64,000 nt of DNA from the NCBI GenBank assembly GCA_947453885.1, contig CANGIF010000006.1, positions 1-64,000 of the forward strand, written 5' to 3'. The notes below the pieces were generated by a model. That model worked only from the letters and a program-made list of their open reading frames with translations. It had not been told where the DNA came from and searched no databases. Source of the stretch: Flavobacteriaceae bacterium (GTDB lineage: Bacteria > Bacteroidota > Bacteroidia > Flavobacteriales > Flavobacteriaceae). The translations under genes and the position numbers were made by a program. Below, piece by piece: positions 17,456 to 27,446 of this stretch (within the stretch, counting starts at the first letter, position 1; each line of letters opens with the position of its first letter).

Positions 17456-18384
17456 TACTTTAATTTACTTAAAATTTCTGGAATCTTTTTAATATTTGCC
17501 AATTGTTTCAGTTTTTCTCTAGATTCTTCAATCGGTGTGCCAAAATATGTTTTACCTCCTTCAACTGATTTTGTAACTCCTGTTTGACCTAAAATAACTG
17601 CTTTACTTCCTATTGTTATGCCACTTGTTGTACCTACTTGTCCCCAAAGAGTTACTTCGTCTTCTATAACTACACAGCCTGCAATACCAGTTTGAGATGC
17701 TATAAGACAATGTTTACCAATTTGAGTATCGTGTCCAACATGAACTTGGTTATCAATTTTAGTTCCTTCTCCAATTTTAGTATCTCCAGTCACTCCTTTA
17801 TCAATAGTGCATAAAGCTCCAATTCCAACATTACTTTCAATAACAACTCTACCACCTGAAAGCAGTTGATCAAAACCCTCTGGACGTTTTTTATAATAAA
17901 AAGCATCTGCGCCCAATATAGTTCCCGCGTGAATTATTACATTATCACCAATTACAGTATTATCATAAATAGATACATTAGAATGAATAATGCAATTATT
18001 ACCTATTTCTACATTGTTTCCTATAAAAGTATTTGGTTGAATAATAGTTCCTTCTCCAATTTTAGCAGTATCTGAAATTGGATTGTTAGAATTCTTAAAT
18101 GGACTAAAATACTTTGTAAGCAAATTGAAATCTCTAAAAGGGTCTTCTGAAATCAACAACGCTTTTCCTTCAGGGCATGCTACTTCTTTATTAATTAAAA
18201 CAATACTTGCTTTTGACTGTAAAGCTTTATCGTAATATTTGGGGTGATCTACAAAAACTATGTCTCCAGGTTCAACAACATGAATTTCGTTCATACCAAA
18301 AATTGGAAAAGTTTCACTTCCTACAAATTTACATTCTATAATTGATGCTATTTCTCTTAGTGTATGAGCTACTTTAAATTTCAT
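17455..18384 (-). CDS. Second LpxD-like left-handed beta-helix acyltransferase
   Basis: This 309-residue protein has an N-terminal LpxD-type domain (EPGDIVFVDHPKYYDKALQS, about 36-55) and then hexapeptide repeats such as NTFIGNNVEIGNNCIIHSNV. The active-site histidine lies in QVHVGHDTQIGKHCLIASQT. The family acylates UDP-3-O-acylglucosamine in lipid A synthesis. A canonical lpxD (21189-22220) is in the same operon, so this paralogue may use another acyl chain or sugar. It lies between efp and the NTF2-like gene. Confidence 0.82.
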   Translation of the reverse strand: MKFKVAHTLREIASIIECKFVGSETFPIFGMNEIHVVEPGDIVFVDHPKYYDKALQSKASIVLINKEVACPEGKALLISEDPFRDFNLLTKYFSPFKNSNNPISDTAKIGEGTIIQPNTFIGNNVEIGNNCIIHSNVSIYDNTVIGDNVIIHAGTILGADAFYYKKRPEGFDQLLSGGRVVIESNVGIGALCTIDKGVTGDTKIGEGTKIDNQVHVGHDTQIGKHCLIASQTGIAGCVVIEDEVTLWGQVGTTSGITIGSKAVILGQTGVTKSVEGGKTYFGTPIEESREKLKQLANIKKIPEILSKLK

Positions 18385-18408
18385 GAATTAATTTTAAAAT
18401 AATTTTCT

Positions 18409-18975
18409 TTATTCTTTAACACGTTCCATATAAGAACCTGTAGCAGTATCAATTTTAATCTTATCGCCTTCGTTAATAAATAAAGGAACGTTAACACTTG
18501 CTCCAGTTTCAACTTTAGCAGGCTTTGTTGCGTTTGTAGCTGTGTTGCCTTTTGCTCCTGGTTCAGAATAAGTTACTTCAAGAATAACAGAAGCAGGCAT
18601 ATCAACAGAAAGTGGCATATCCGTTTCTGAATTAATTTGAACCATTACATTAGTACCTTCTTTTAATAAATCTGGTGCATCCAGAATATTTTTATTCAAC
18701 GTAATTTGTTCATACGATTCAGTGTTCATAAAATGAAATTGATCTCCTTCTGGATATAAAAATTGAAAAGTATGTGTTTCAACTCTAACTTCTTCTATTT
18801 TATGTCCAGCAGAAAATGTATTATCTAAAACTTTTCCGTTGGTCAAACTTCTTAATTTTGTTCTAACAAAAGCAGGTCCTTTACCTGGTTTTACATGAAG
18901 AAATTCAATTATTTTATAAATATCATTATTGTATTTGATACAAAGTCCATTTCTAATATCTGATGTAGATGCCAT
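18409..18975 (-). CDS. efp: Translation elongation factor P
   Basis: This 188-residue protein is full length for EF-P, which helps ribosomes make bonds between prolines. The three beta-barrel domains are visible, with the tip loop KPGKGPAF and its lysine at 32 (the site that other bacteria modify), FLYPEGDQFHFMNTESYEQ, and the C-terminal GDKIKIDTATGSYMERV. It lies within the lipid A operon, between lpxA and the LpxD-like gene, as in many Bacteroidetes. Confidence 0.96.
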   Translation of the reverse strand: MASTSDIRNGLCIKYNNDIYKIIEFLHVKPGKGPAFVRTKLRSLTNGKVLDNTFSAGHKIEEVRVETHTFQFLYPEGDQFHFMNTESYEQITLNKNILDAPDLLKEGTNVMVQINSETDMPLSVDMPASVILEVTYSEPGAKGNTATNATKPAKVETGASVNVPLFINEGDKIKIDTATGSYMERVKE

Positions 18976-19007
18976 AATTTTATTGTTTAATTTTTATTAA
19001 TTTGTTT

Positions 19008-19793
19008 TTAAATACTTCCAGAGTATCCTTTCATAATACCCCTTGAAGAGTTTTTTATAAAATCTAGTATTTCATCTCGCTCTGGAGATGCTGCCATTTC
19101 AGCTTCTATTATACCAACTGCTTGAGAAGTATTGTAATTTTTTTGATATAAAATTCTGTAAATATCTTGAATTTCTCTTATCTTATCTGAAGTGAATCCC
19201 CTTCTCCTAAGTCCTACAGAATTTATACCTACATAGGAAAGTGGTTCTTTTGCTGCTTTTGTATATGGAGGAACATCCTTTCTAAGGAGTGAACCACCTG
19301 AAATCATAGCATGATCACCTACGCTTATGAATTGATGTACAGCTGAAAGACCTCCGATAATTGCAAAATTTCCAATAGTAACATGTCCACCTAAAAGAAC
19401 GCCATTTACAATTATGACATTATCACCAATATGACAGTCATGAGCTATGTGAGCAGATGCCATTAACAAACAATTATTTCCTATCTTAGTTTGTCCTGAA
19501 GCAATTGTACCTCTATTTACTGTTACACATTCTCTTATTGTACAATTATCTCCAATAATTGCTAAAGAATCTTCTCCACCAAATTTCAAATCTTGAGGTA
19601 CAGCTGCAATTACTGCTCCTGGAAAAATATTACAATTTTTACCTATTCTAGCACCTTCCATTATGGTTACATTTGAACCTATCCATGTTCCATCTCCAAT
19701 AACAACATTATTATGTATGGTTGTAAAAGGTTCTATTACGACGTTTTTTGCAATTTTTGCACCTGGGTGCACATATGCTAAAGGTTGATTCAT
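19008..19793 (-). CDS. lpxA: UDP-N-acetylglucosamine O-acyltransferase LpxA
   Basis: This 261-residue enzyme performs the first step of lipid A synthesis, putting a hydroxyacyl chain from ACP on UDP-GlcNAc. It is a hexapeptide beta-helix with AHIAHDCHIGDNVIIVN, in which the second histidine (118) matches the catalytic His125 of E. coli LpxA. The C-terminal helical part has GFTSDKIREIQDIYRILYQK. It lies 3 bases after lpxC-fabZ. Confidence 0.96.
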   Translation of the reverse strand: MNQPLAYVHPGAKIAKNVVIEPFTTIHNNVVIGDGTWIGSNVTIMEGARIGKNCNIFPGAVIAAVPQDLKFGGEDSLAIIGDNCTIRECVTVNRGTIASGQTKIGNNCLLMASAHIAHDCHIGDNVIIVNGVLLGGHVTIGNFAIIGGLSAVHQFISVGDHAMISGGSLLRKDVPPYTKAAKEPLSYVGINSVGLRRRGFTSDKIREIQDIYRILYQKNYNTSQAVGIIEAEMAASPERDEILDFIKNSSRGIMKGYSGSI

Positions 19794-19796
19794 AAG

Positions 19797-21185
19797 TTAT
19801 TGTTTTTTAGCAATTTGCGCCATTAATTCTGCCTCAGCTACTAATTTACCGTTAGCATAAGCTTTTGCTTGCATGTGACATATTCCTCTTCTAATTGGTG
19901 TAATTAAATCACATTTAAAAATTAGTGTATCACCGGGAAGTACTTTCTGTTTAAATTTAACATTGTCTATTTTCATGAAAAATGTTAAATAGTTTTCAGG
20001 ATCTGGAACTGTACTTAATACCAAAATACCTCCTGTTTGTGCCATTGCTTCAACAATAATAACACCTGGCATAACAGGAGCTTCAGGAAAATGTCCAACA
20101 AAAAAACTTTCGTTCATTGTTACATTTTTCATTCCAACTACATGTATGTCAGACATTTCTATTATTCTATCAATAAACAAAAACGGTGGTCGATGTGGCA
20201 AAATACTCATAATTTTATGAATATCCATTAACGGTTCTAAATTTAAATCGTAGGTTGGAACATGATTTCGTTGTTCAATTTTGATAATTTTTGATAATTT
20301 TTTTGCAAATTGAGTATTGACAAAATGACCCGGTTTATTAGCAATTACCTTACCTTTAATTCTTACACCAACAAGCGCTAAATCACCAATTACATCAAGT
20401 AATTTATGACGTGCTGCTTCGTTTGGATAATGCAAAGTTAAATTATCTAAAATACCATTTTGCTTTACTGAAATTTCATCTTTCCCAAAGGCTTTTTTTA
20501 AATTATCCATTGTTTTATCTGATATTTCTTTATCAACATAAACAATTGCATTGTTCAAATCACCACCTTTTATTAATCCCTCGTCTAATAAATGTTCCAA
20601 TTCATGAAGAAAACTAAATGTTCTTGAATTAGCAATTTCTGTTTTAAAATCTGAAATATTTTTTAAAGTAGCATTTTGAGTTCCTAAAACTTTTGTTCCA
20701 AAATCTACCATTGCAGTAACTTGATAGTCGTCAGCTGGCATAACAAGAATTTCACTTCCAGTAGTTTCGTCTGTGAATGAAATAACTTCTTTAACTACAT
20801 AATAATTTCTTGGTGCTTCTTGGTCTTCAATACCTACTTTTTCAATAGCTTCAACAAAATATTTTGAAGAACCATCCATAATTGGTGGTTCAGATGCGTC
20901 TAATTCAATTATAGCATTATCAACATCACAGCCAATAAATGCTGCTAAAACATGTTCAGAGGTTTGGATTTTTACTCCTAATTTCTCTAAGTTTGTACCT
21001 CTTTGCGTATTTACCACATAGTTGGCATCAGCCTCAATAATAGGGCTGCCTTCTAAATCCACTCTAATAAATGTAAATCCATTGTTAATTGGAGCGGGTT
21101 TAAAAGTCATTTTCACTTCTTTACCTGTATGTAGTCCAACCCCTGTTAATGAAATTTCACTTTTAATGGTTTTCTGTTTAACCAT
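19797..21185 (-). CDS. lpxC-fabZ: Bifunctional LpxC deacetylase / FabZ hydroxyacyl-ACP dehydratase
   Basis: This 462-residue fusion joins LpxC (about residues 1-305) to FabZ (about 318-462), as is usual in Bacteroidetes. LpxC removes acetyl from the LpxA product using zinc; its ligands fall in TSEHVLAAFIG (about 75-85) and HKLLDVIGDLALVG (about 258-271). FabZ dehydrates beta-hydroxyacyl-ACP in fatty acid synthesis; its marks are LPHRPPFLFIDRI and GHFPEAPVMPGVIIVEAMAQ. The fusion couples lipid A and fatty acid synthesis, which draw on the same acyl-ACP pool. Confidence 0.96.
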   Translation of the reverse strand: MVKQKTIKSEISLTGVGLHTGKEVKMTFKPAPINNGFTFIRVDLEGSPIIEADANYVVNTQRGTNLEKLGVKIQTSEHVLAAFIGCDVDNAIIELDASEPPIMDGSSKYFVEAIEKVGIEDQEAPRNYYVVKEVISFTDETTGSEILVMPADDYQVTAMVDFGTKVLGTQNATLKNISDFKTEIANSRTFSFLHELEHLLDEGLIKGGDLNNAIVYVDKEISDKTMDNLKKAFGKDEISVKQNGILDNLTLHYPNEAARHKLLDVIGDLALVGVRIKGKVIANKPGHFVNTQFAKKLSKIIKIEQRNHVPTYDLNLEPLMDIHKIMSILPHRPPFLFIDRIIEMSDIHVVGMKNVTMNESFFVGHFPEAPVMPGVIIVEAMAQTGGILVLSTVPDPENYLTFFMKIDNVKFKQKVLPGDTLIFKCDLITPIRRGICHMQAKAYANGKLVAEAELMAQIAKKQ

Positions 21186-21188
21186 GAT

Positions 21189-22220
21189 TTATACCTTTTT
21201 ATTAATAGTTTTTTTTAATTTTTCAAATTCCGATACAATTTTAGGTAAGTTTTTAAAATGAACATACGATTTACTGTAATCTGAATACCCAAAAGAGGGG
21301 CTGCCTTGTAAAACTTCACCATCTTTTATGTTTTTACCTACTCCTGATTGTGCTTGAATTCTTATATTATTACCAATGACTAAATGTCCTGCAATTCCTA
21401 CTTGCCCACCAATCATACAATTTTTTCCAATTTTTGTAGAGCCAGCAACACCTGTTTGAGCTGCAATTACTGTATTTTCACCGATTTCTACATTATGCGC
21501 AATTTGAATTTGATTGTCTAATTTAACGCCGCTTCTTATAATTGTTGATCCCATTGTAGCTCTATCTATAGTAGTGCATGATCCAATTTCCACATTATCT
21601 TCAATTATTACATTTCCAATTTGTGGAATTTTAGTATAGGTACCATCCGCATTTGGTGCAAAACCAAATCCATCTGATCCAATTATTGATCCCGAATGAA
21701 TAACACAATTGTTTCCAATAATTGTTTCAGAATATATTTTAGTTCCAGCAAAAAGTGTAACATTGTTGCCAATAATTGTATTGTCGCCAATATAGCTATT
21801 GGGATAAATTTTTACATTTGTTCCGATAGAAACATTTGTTCCAACATAGCAAAAACTCCCCAAGTACAAATTTTCACCGTAAATAACATTTTCAGAAATA
21901 AAACATGGCTGTTCAATACCTGATTTATTTCGTTTCACTTCATCGTAAAAATTCAATACTTTAGTAAACGCTCCGTATGCATCTTCAACTTTAATTAACG
22001 TTGTTTTTATAGCATCTTCTGCTTCAAAAGTATCGTTTACAATTGTTATTGAAGCTTCAGTTGAATAAATAAAATTTTGGTATTTTGGATTTGACAAAAA
22101 AGTTAATGAACCTTTTGTGCCTTCTTCAATTTTTGATAATTTATAAACTTCGGTATTCGGGTCTCCAATTACTTCTCCATCTAAAATTTCCGCGATTTGT
22201 TTTGCTGTAAATTTCATCAT
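21189..22220 (-). CDS. lpxD: UDP-3-O-acylglucosamine N-acyltransferase LpxD
   Basis: This 343-residue enzyme adds the second acyl chain to UDP-3-O-acylglucosamine in lipid A synthesis. It has the N-terminal uridine-binding domain ([20 protein letters not shown]), hexapeptide repeats ([20 protein letters not shown]) and the catalytic histidine in [20 protein letters not shown]. The length is standard. Translation could start at either of two adjacent ATGs. It lies 3 bases before lpxC-fabZ. Confidence 0.95.
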   Translation of the reverse strand: MMKFTAKQIAEILDGEVIGDPNTEVYKLSKIEEGTKGSLTFLSNPKYQNFIYSTEASITIVNDTFEAEDAIKTTLIKVEDAYGAFTKVLNFYDEVKRNKSGIEQPCFISENVIYGENLYLGSFCYVGTNVSIGTNVKIYPNSYIGDNTIIGNNVTLFAGTKIYSETIIGNNCVIHSGSIIGSDGFGFAPNADGTYTKIPQIGNVIIEDNVEIGSCTTIDRATMGSTIIRSGVKLDNQIQIAHNVEIGENTVIAAQTGVAGSTKIGKNCMIGGQVGIAGHLVIGNNIRIQAQSGVGKNIKDGEVLQGSPSFGYSDYSKSYVHFKNLPKIVSEFEKLKKTINKKV

Positions 22221-22321
22221 AATTTATTACTTCTCCCCTTTTCCTAAAATTGAATATCCTATTTGAAAATTAATGATTTCATTTAGAAAGCTACAAAAAT
22301 ATAAAAATTTGATTTTACTTG

Positions 22322-23557
22322 TTAATTAATTGTTACTTGTTTCGGAAAACAAATGTAAAATTTTGTAACTGCTTTAGAAAAAGCTTCCGAACTGAGTTGA
22401 TCTGAAACATGATTAACTGGCACTACACTTTTACTTTTAGTTAATATCAAAATAGGATCTAAAGTAGAATTATATGCTTGATTTACAATTGAACCATTAA
22501 AAACAAAATAGTTAGCTTCTTCTAAACTACAGTTATTTTCAATTGAAAAGGCTTTTAATTTGGAATTAATTTCATCGCTATTTGGCGTTTCATTCATCAA
22601 TTTAATTTTTAATAAATCTCTATTTATAATCATCTTACTAAGTGAACTTAATATGAAATCATCATGATGTTGCCATAGTTTTAAACAACTAATAATATCA
22701 AAATCGTCTAATTGAGCAAATAAATCAAGTACTTTAGGTGTAAATAAATTCAAATCAACTTTATTTTCCATAAAAAATTGCAAGGAAACACTACATGACA
22801 ATTTAGTTCCATTTTGAGTTAGTTCTTTAGCTCTTTTTAGAATTTTTGTTAAAATTAATTCTGCAACTAAACTTGTTTTGTGTAAATAGGCTTGCCAATA
22901 CATTAATCTTCTTGCCATTAAAAATTTTTCGACAGAATAAATTCCTTTTTCTTCCATAACCAACACCTCATCAACTACATGAAGCATTTGAATTAAACGG
23001 TCTGAATTTATATTTCCTTCTGCCACACCCGAATAAAAACTATCTCTTTTTAGATAATCCATTCTATCCATGTCTAATTGACTTGAAATTAGTTGTAACA
23101 TAAATTTTCTTGGATATTCTCCTTTAAAAATTTGAATGGCTAAAGTGAGTTTTCCGTCAAATTCATAATTTAATTGATGCATAAACAATAGCGAAATAGA
23201 CTCATGACTCACTTTTTCGACAATACTATGTTCCATTGCATGCGAAAAAGGACCATGACCCATGTCATGAAGTAGTATAGCTATTAGTAACGCATTTTCT
23301 TCGTCTGCTGAAATTTGAACCTCTTTGAATCGTAAAATCGCAATAGCTTTCTGCATAATGTGCATGGCACCAATAGCGTGATGAAATCTAGTATGATGGG
23401 CTCCTGGATAAACCAAATAGGACAAACCCATTTGAGAAATTCTTCGCAATCGCTGAAAATAAGGATGTTGAATTAAATCGTAAATAAATGGATTTGGGAT
23501 TGTTATGAATCCGTAAATTGGATCGTTTAGTATTTTCAATTTATTGAATGCGCTCAC
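22322..23557 (-). CDS. HD-domain phosphohydrolase (dNTPase/SAMHD1-like)
   Basis: This 411-residue protein shows the HD metal motif: HHTRFHHAIGAMHIM supplies the first histidine and LLHDMGHGPFSHAMEH the HD pair (about residues 94-109). These are the marks of the deoxynucleotide triphosphohydrolase-like HD family. Whether it cleaves dNTPs cannot be read from sequence. The start is a GTG (23555-23557), with a -7-like element close upstream. It is the first gene before the lipid A operon, 101 bases from lpxD. Confidence 0.88.
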   Translation of the reverse strand: MSAFNKLKILNDPIYGFITIPNPFIYDLIQHPYFQRLRRISQMGLSYLVYPGAHHTRFHHAIGAMHIMQKAIAILRFKEVQISADEENALLIAILLHDMGHGPFSHAMEHSIVEKVSHESISLLFMHQLNYEFDGKLTLAIQIFKGEYPRKFMLQLISSQLDMDRMDYLKRDSFYSGVAEGNINSDRLIQMLHVVDEVLVMEEKGIYSVEKFLMARRLMYWQAYLHKTSLVAELILTKILKRAKELTQNGTKLSCSVSLQFFMENKVDLNLFTPKVLDLFAQLDDFDIISCLKLWQHHDDFILSSLSKMIINRDLLKIKLMNETPNSDEINSKLKAFSIENNCSLEEANYFVFNGSIVNQAYNSTLDPILILTKSKSVVPVNHVSDQLSSEAFSKAVTKFYICFPKQVTIN

Positions 23558-23582
23558 CTGAAATGAATTGATTTTTAGCTAA

Positions 23583-23590
23583 CAAATATA
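23583..23590 (-). promoter_or_regulatory. Possible -7 promoter element for the HD hydrolase and lipid A operon
   Basis: On the minus strand TATATTTG matches TAnnTTTG, 25 bases before the GTG start. This short leader also supports GTG as the start, since the transcript would begin too late for any distant upstream start. Confidence 0.4.
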
Positions 23591-23673
23591 GTAATTAAAC
23601 TAGTATTGATTATAGTTTTCCTTTAAAGTTAACACTTTCAATTTAATAGATTTTATTTATCAGAACAAAATAG

Positions 23674-24126
23674 CTATTCCATTAATTTTTCTCTTTTTAG
23701 TTTTTTCAACAAATAGCTAACAAACCTTTTAGCTTCATACTTGTGATCTAAAGGGATTTGAATTTCTAAACGAAATGGAGCTGCTTTTAATGTAAAACAT
23801 ACCTTATAAAATATTTTTTTTATAGAATAGCTAAATACAAAAAATGTAAATGATATTAAAAAAGCTATATTTTCAAATACATCATCTACATTAAAGTAAA
23901 TGGTTGTAATTAAAATTACAAAAGCCATAATAAAAAAAATATAATTCAGTATGAAGTGTCTGGATTTAATTAATTGTACTTTACTAATCTGATTAATGTT
24001 AATTTTATTCAACATTTTTTTTTCAATTAAAACTATTTCTTCATTTTTTAAATGTACAAAAGAATTCGAATACTCACTTTCAGTGTTGCAGGTGTTTCCT
24101 AAAAAAGAAAAATTAAAAGTTTCCAT
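23674..24126 (-). CDS. Hypothetical membrane protein, 150 aa
   Basis: I do not recognise the family. Two adjacent membrane helices lie at about residues 60-78 and 84-104 (LNYIFFIMAFVILITTIYF and IAFLISFTFFVFSYSI). The N-terminal 55 residues and the lysine-rich C-terminal end (LLKKLKREKLME) would both be on the same side, probably cytoplasmic. The strand pattern before the helices (VHLKNEEIVLIEKKMLNKIN) may be a PH-like half-domain. Low GC and codon use match the surroundings. Confidence 0.6.
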   Translation of the reverse strand: METFNFSFLGNTCNTESEYSNSFVHLKNEEIVLIEKKMLNKININQISKVQLIKSRHFILNYIFFIMAFVILITTIYFNVDDVFENIAFLISFTFFVFSYSIKKIFYKVCFTLKAAPFRLEIQIPLDHKYEAKRFVSYLLKKLKREKLME

Positions 24127-24247
24127 ACTGTTAAATTTTAAAATTATTTAATATTTAAATTAATGCAATCTAAAATAGTTACGAAATTGTAAAGTAAACG
24201 GATTAAAAAAATGTTATAAATTAGTTTAGCGAAATTTAAAAGTCAAA

Positions 24248-24529
24248 TTAAATAATTTTATAAATTCTATGGATTGGGATTTCTATACCTTTTTTTAAAA
24301 TAATTGATTTGTCAGTGATGCCCCAAATTGTGGTTTCAACCATTTTTTTGGAAATAGTATCTTCAAAATAAATTTTAATTTTAGAATGTTCTAAATTTCC
24401 TAAAGCAAGAGCTCTTTGAAGGTTATGATTACGATCATTTATTTCATGAATTTCATTCAAAACTTCATTTGAAGGGAATTTAAGCGTACTAATTATTTCT
24501 TTTTCAATATTCTCGAATATATGTTCCAT
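24248..24529 (-). CDS. Hypothetical small protein, 93 aa
   Basis: No named family is recognised. The first half is predicted helical and acidic (FENIEKEIISTLKFPSNEVL). The second half is a string of beta strands ending KKGIEIPIHRIYKII, with IKIYFEDTISKKMVETTIWG before it. The strand-rich end with ETTIW...LKKG...IPIHRI looks like a conserved small Bacteroidetes family, but no function is known to me. It is a single gene with AT-rich flanks. Confidence 0.6.
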   Translation of the reverse strand: MEHIFENIEKEIISTLKFPSNEVLNEIHEINDRNHNLQRALALGNLEHSKIKIYFEDTISKKMVETTIWGITDKSIILKKGIEIPIHRIYKII

Positions 24530-24724
24530 AATGCTATTAAAATTAAATATTTAACTAAAAAATAAAATTAAAAATGTTTTTATTGATAATTTGGTTAAAT
24601 TTATATATTTAAAACACATAATTACAAATTCTCCCTACTCTCTTAATCAAACATTAAGATTTGAATAATAAACTATTTTTTGAAACTAGATTTTTACAAC
24701 ATTTGACAAAATTGTATGTATATA

Positions 24725-24762
24725 AAAAAACCTGACAATTTCTATCTTGTCAGGTTTTTTAA
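24725..24762 (-). terminator. Terminator of the esterase-M17-ATP-grasp operon
   Basis: AAAAAACCTGACAA pairs with TTGTCAGGTTTTTT around TTTCTATC. The stem is perfect and flanked by A and T tracts, so it could work in both directions. It lies just downstream of the ATP-grasp gene. Confidence 0.85.
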
Positions 24763-24782
24763 ATTTATGATTTTATATACAT

Positions 24783-26000
24783 TTAATGCAACTTATCAAC
24801 CTCTTTTTGAGCAACAACTGTTGCAAAATCAGCTACTAAACGTGTTGCATACGCATCGAGTAATGTGAGAACTCTTTCTGATTTTGTTGCTTTTACAATC
24901 ATTCCTGCATGATAAGCCAATGGCACTCTAAAACATATTTCAGGGTCATTAAAAACACTTAAATCAGGATATTCAAATTTTGACAATGTAAGCACTATTC
25001 CTGCATATCCTTTTTTAACTTTTGGTAATTTATATGCCAACTCTTTTGCCAAAGCATTTTCTATTGCTGCCCATTCTTTCCATAAATTAATAGAACTCGC
25101 AGCGTCAACCATTTCAGCTAAATGTGCTCCTCCTACTCTTGAAGAAGTTTCTAAAAAATAAACCTTGCCATCTTCATCACACTTAATGTATTCGGAATGT
25201 GCAGCGCCGTGCTTTAATCCAAATCCTTTAATTACTTCCTCGTTAATAGCTTTAATGGCTTTGTCGTCTTCTGAATCATAAGAAATGTTAGCACTTCTAA
25301 AAATACCTCCTCCTTGGGAGATCTCCATTGGAGTAGCTAAATATTTTGAAGTTATACTGAAAATAATTTTACCATTCAAAATCAAACTATCACAATGGTA
25401 AACTGAGCCTGGTTTAAACTGTTCCACTAAATATTTAAACCGATTGTTCCCCATACTATTTATATGGATCCATAATTCTTCTTTGTTATGAACTTTAATA
25501 ATTCCGCTTGCTGAAGCTTCAGAACGAGGTTTTAAAACCCATGGAGCTGCAACCGTATCAGCAAAAGTATTGATGTCGTGGTCGTTAAATAAGGAACAAA
25601 ATTTTGGATTTGAAATACCGCAACTTTTAGCACGCATTCTCATGGCTAATTTATCTCTAAAATACCTGCCTGTTGTTTGCCCCATTCCTGATATACGAAG
25701 GTTTTCTCTTAAAAAAGTTGCTTTTTCAACATCAAAATCATCTAATGCAACAATAGCATCAATACTATTATTTTTCATTAAATTACCAACCCCCAAAAGC
25801 AAATCTTCTAAATTCCAATCAACGTCTTGACCTGGCATGTAAAAAATTTCATCTATATGATCAAATGGCCAAGGCTTTTCTTTTAATTTTTCAGATGTGA
25901 TTAAAAAAACGGTGTTTCCTAATTCTTTTAAATGAATTAAAAAATCTGCACCCTTAAAATAATTTGAAATGCATACGAATGTTTTGTTCGTTTTGTTCAT
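24783..26000 (-). CDS. ATP-grasp carboxylate ligase-like protein
   Basis: This 405-residue protein has an ATP-grasp fold. It starts with a nucleotide-binding-like domain (FVCISNYFKGADFLIHLKEL), then MRMRAKSCGISNPKF, the grasp core WVLKPRSEASASGIIKV (about 154-170), HCDSLILNGKI, and the metal-binding end YFLETSSRVGGAHLAEMV (about 275-292). Such enzymes join a carboxylate to an amine or thiol with ATP, often making dipeptides or peptide-like compounds. The M17 aminopeptidase gene ends 8 bases upstream. The substrates are unknown. Confidence 0.85.
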   Translation of the reverse strand: MNKTNKTFVCISNYFKGADFLIHLKELGNTVFLITSEKLKEKPWPFDHIDEIFYMPGQDVDWNLEDLLLGVGNLMKNNSIDAIVALDDFDVEKATFLRENLRISGMGQTTGRYFRDKLAMRMRAKSCGISNPKFCSLFNDHDINTFADTVAAPWVLKPRSEASASGIIKVHNKEELWIHINSMGNNRFKYLVEQFKPGSVYHCDSLILNGKIIFSITSKYLATPMEISQGGGIFRSANISYDSEDDKAIKAINEEVIKGFGLKHGAAHSEYIKCDEDGKVYFLETSSRVGGAHLAEMVDAASSINLWKEWAAIENALAKELAYKLPKVKKGYAGIVLTLSKFEYPDLSVFNDPEICFRVPLAYHAGMIVKATKSERVLTLLDAYATRLVADFATVVAQKEVDKLH

Positions 26001-26007
26001 AATGCTG

Positions 26008-27438
26008 CTAATTTAAGTTTTCAATTAATTTTGTAAGTAAGTAAACACCAAAACCTGTGGCGTGTTTTGTTTTTGCAAATTCATCATCTCCAAAAGCAAC
26101 TCCAGCAATATCTAAATGTGCCCAAGCTGGATGTTTTTCGGTAAAATGTTCTAAAAATTTTGCTGCTGATATTGCTCCGGCCACTGGTTTTCCGCTGTAA
26201 TTTTTAACATCTGCAATTTCACTTTCAATATCAGAATGGTAACTGTCCCAAAGTGGCAAAGGCCAAGAACGTTCTCCAATTTCATCGCCTACTTTTTGGA
26301 TTAAAGCTGTAAGAATTGAATTTTTAGAAAACAATGCCGCACATTCATAACCAAATGTGCCCACACTGCTTCCGGTTAAAGTGGCAATATCAATTACGGT
26401 ATCAGGTTTGTAATTTTTAATTAAATACGATAAACCATCTGCTAAAATCAACCTTCCTTCTGCATCAGTATCAATAATTTCAATAGTTGAACCACTATAA
26501 CTATTAATTACATCGCTTGGTTTGAATGCTTTAGAATCAACAGCGTTTTCACAACAAGGAACAATAGCTGTTACTTTTATATCTACATTTAAAGCTGCTA
26601 TCAATTGCATTGCTCCAAAAACAGCTGCTCCACCTCCCATATCGCATTTCATGTGGACCATTCCTGCTGTTTTGATATTTAATCCACCTGTATCAAAAGT
26701 TATTCCTTTTCCAACTAAACCAACATGTTTTGTTGTAGCATTCATTTTTTTTGGGCTATATTCCATAATTACAAATTGTGGCTCCTCGATACTTCCCTGA
26801 CCCACTGCTAAAAAAGCAGCCAATCCTTTTGATTTACATGCTTGTAGATTTAAAACTGTGGTTGTAAATCCATTTGCTTCTCCCGACTCTATAGCCCAAT
26901 TTGCTAAATAAGTAGGGGTAACTTTATTTGGAGGTAAATCAACTAACTTGAATGTTTCCAACTGTGCACTAGCAATTTTTACAGCCCGATCAACTACTGC
27001 ATCGTACGCTTTATTTGTCAGTAAATGCAATTCAAAATTAGTGTCTAAAAAAGGATGTTTGTCTTGCTTTTTGTAATGTCCAAGTTCATACGTTCCTAAA
27101 TTTAAACCTACAATAATGGCTTCAACTTGTTCGTTAGTAAATGATTCTAAAACATGAAATGCTAATTTTGAAGTAAAAAGTGCCTTGTTTTTGGAGGCAA
27201 TTCTTCTAAAATTGTTTTGTAACTCTTTGTAGGATGGTGCTTTCCCAATTCCTATAAAAAGGTACGTTTTGTCGTTTTCGTATACACAGTAATGAGTATC
27301 TTTTTTGCCATAAAACACTTTTGATGCAATTGAAATGTCTTGAAAACTAATTCCTACTATACTTTTAGCGTCAGTTTCAAAACATGGGATTAAAAATACA
27401 GTTGCATCACTTCTATTTTGACTATTCTTTATTTTCAT
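26008..27438 (-). CDS. Leucyl aminopeptidase family (M17) metallopeptidase
   Basis: This 476-residue protein is an M17 peptidase, which removes N-terminal residues from peptides using two metals. The metal and active-site motifs are GKGITFDTGGLNIK (about 239-252), MKCDMGGGAAVFGAM and the family signature DTDAEGRLILADGL (about 323-336). The N-terminal domain is diverged, as in other M17 proteins. It lies between an esterase gene and an ATP-grasp gene in a tight operon, so it may act on a small peptide-like metabolite rather than on bulk peptides. Confidence 0.92.
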   Translation of the reverse strand: MKIKNSQNRSDATVFLIPCFETDAKSIVGISFQDISIASKVFYGKKDTHYCVYENDKTYLFIGIGKAPSYKELQNNFRRIASKNKALFTSKLAFHVLESFTNEQVEAIIVGLNLGTYELGHYKKQDKHPFLDTNFELHLLTNKAYDAVVDRAVKIASAQLETFKLVDLPPNKVTPTYLANWAIESGEANGFTTTVLNLQACKSKGLAAFLAVGQGSIEEPQFVIMEYSPKKMNATTKHVGLVGKGITFDTGGLNIKTAGMVHMKCDMGGGAAVFGAMQLIAALNVDIKVTAIVPCCENAVDSKAFKPSDVINSYSGSTIEIIDTDAEGRLILADGLSYLIKNYKPDTVIDIATLTGSSVGTFGYECAALFSKNSILTALIQKVGDEIGERSWPLPLWDSYHSDIESEIADVKNYSGKPVAGAISAAKFLEHFTEKHPAWAHLDIAGVAFGDDEFAKTKHATGFGVYLLTKLIENLN

Positions 27439-27446
27439 TTTACCTA

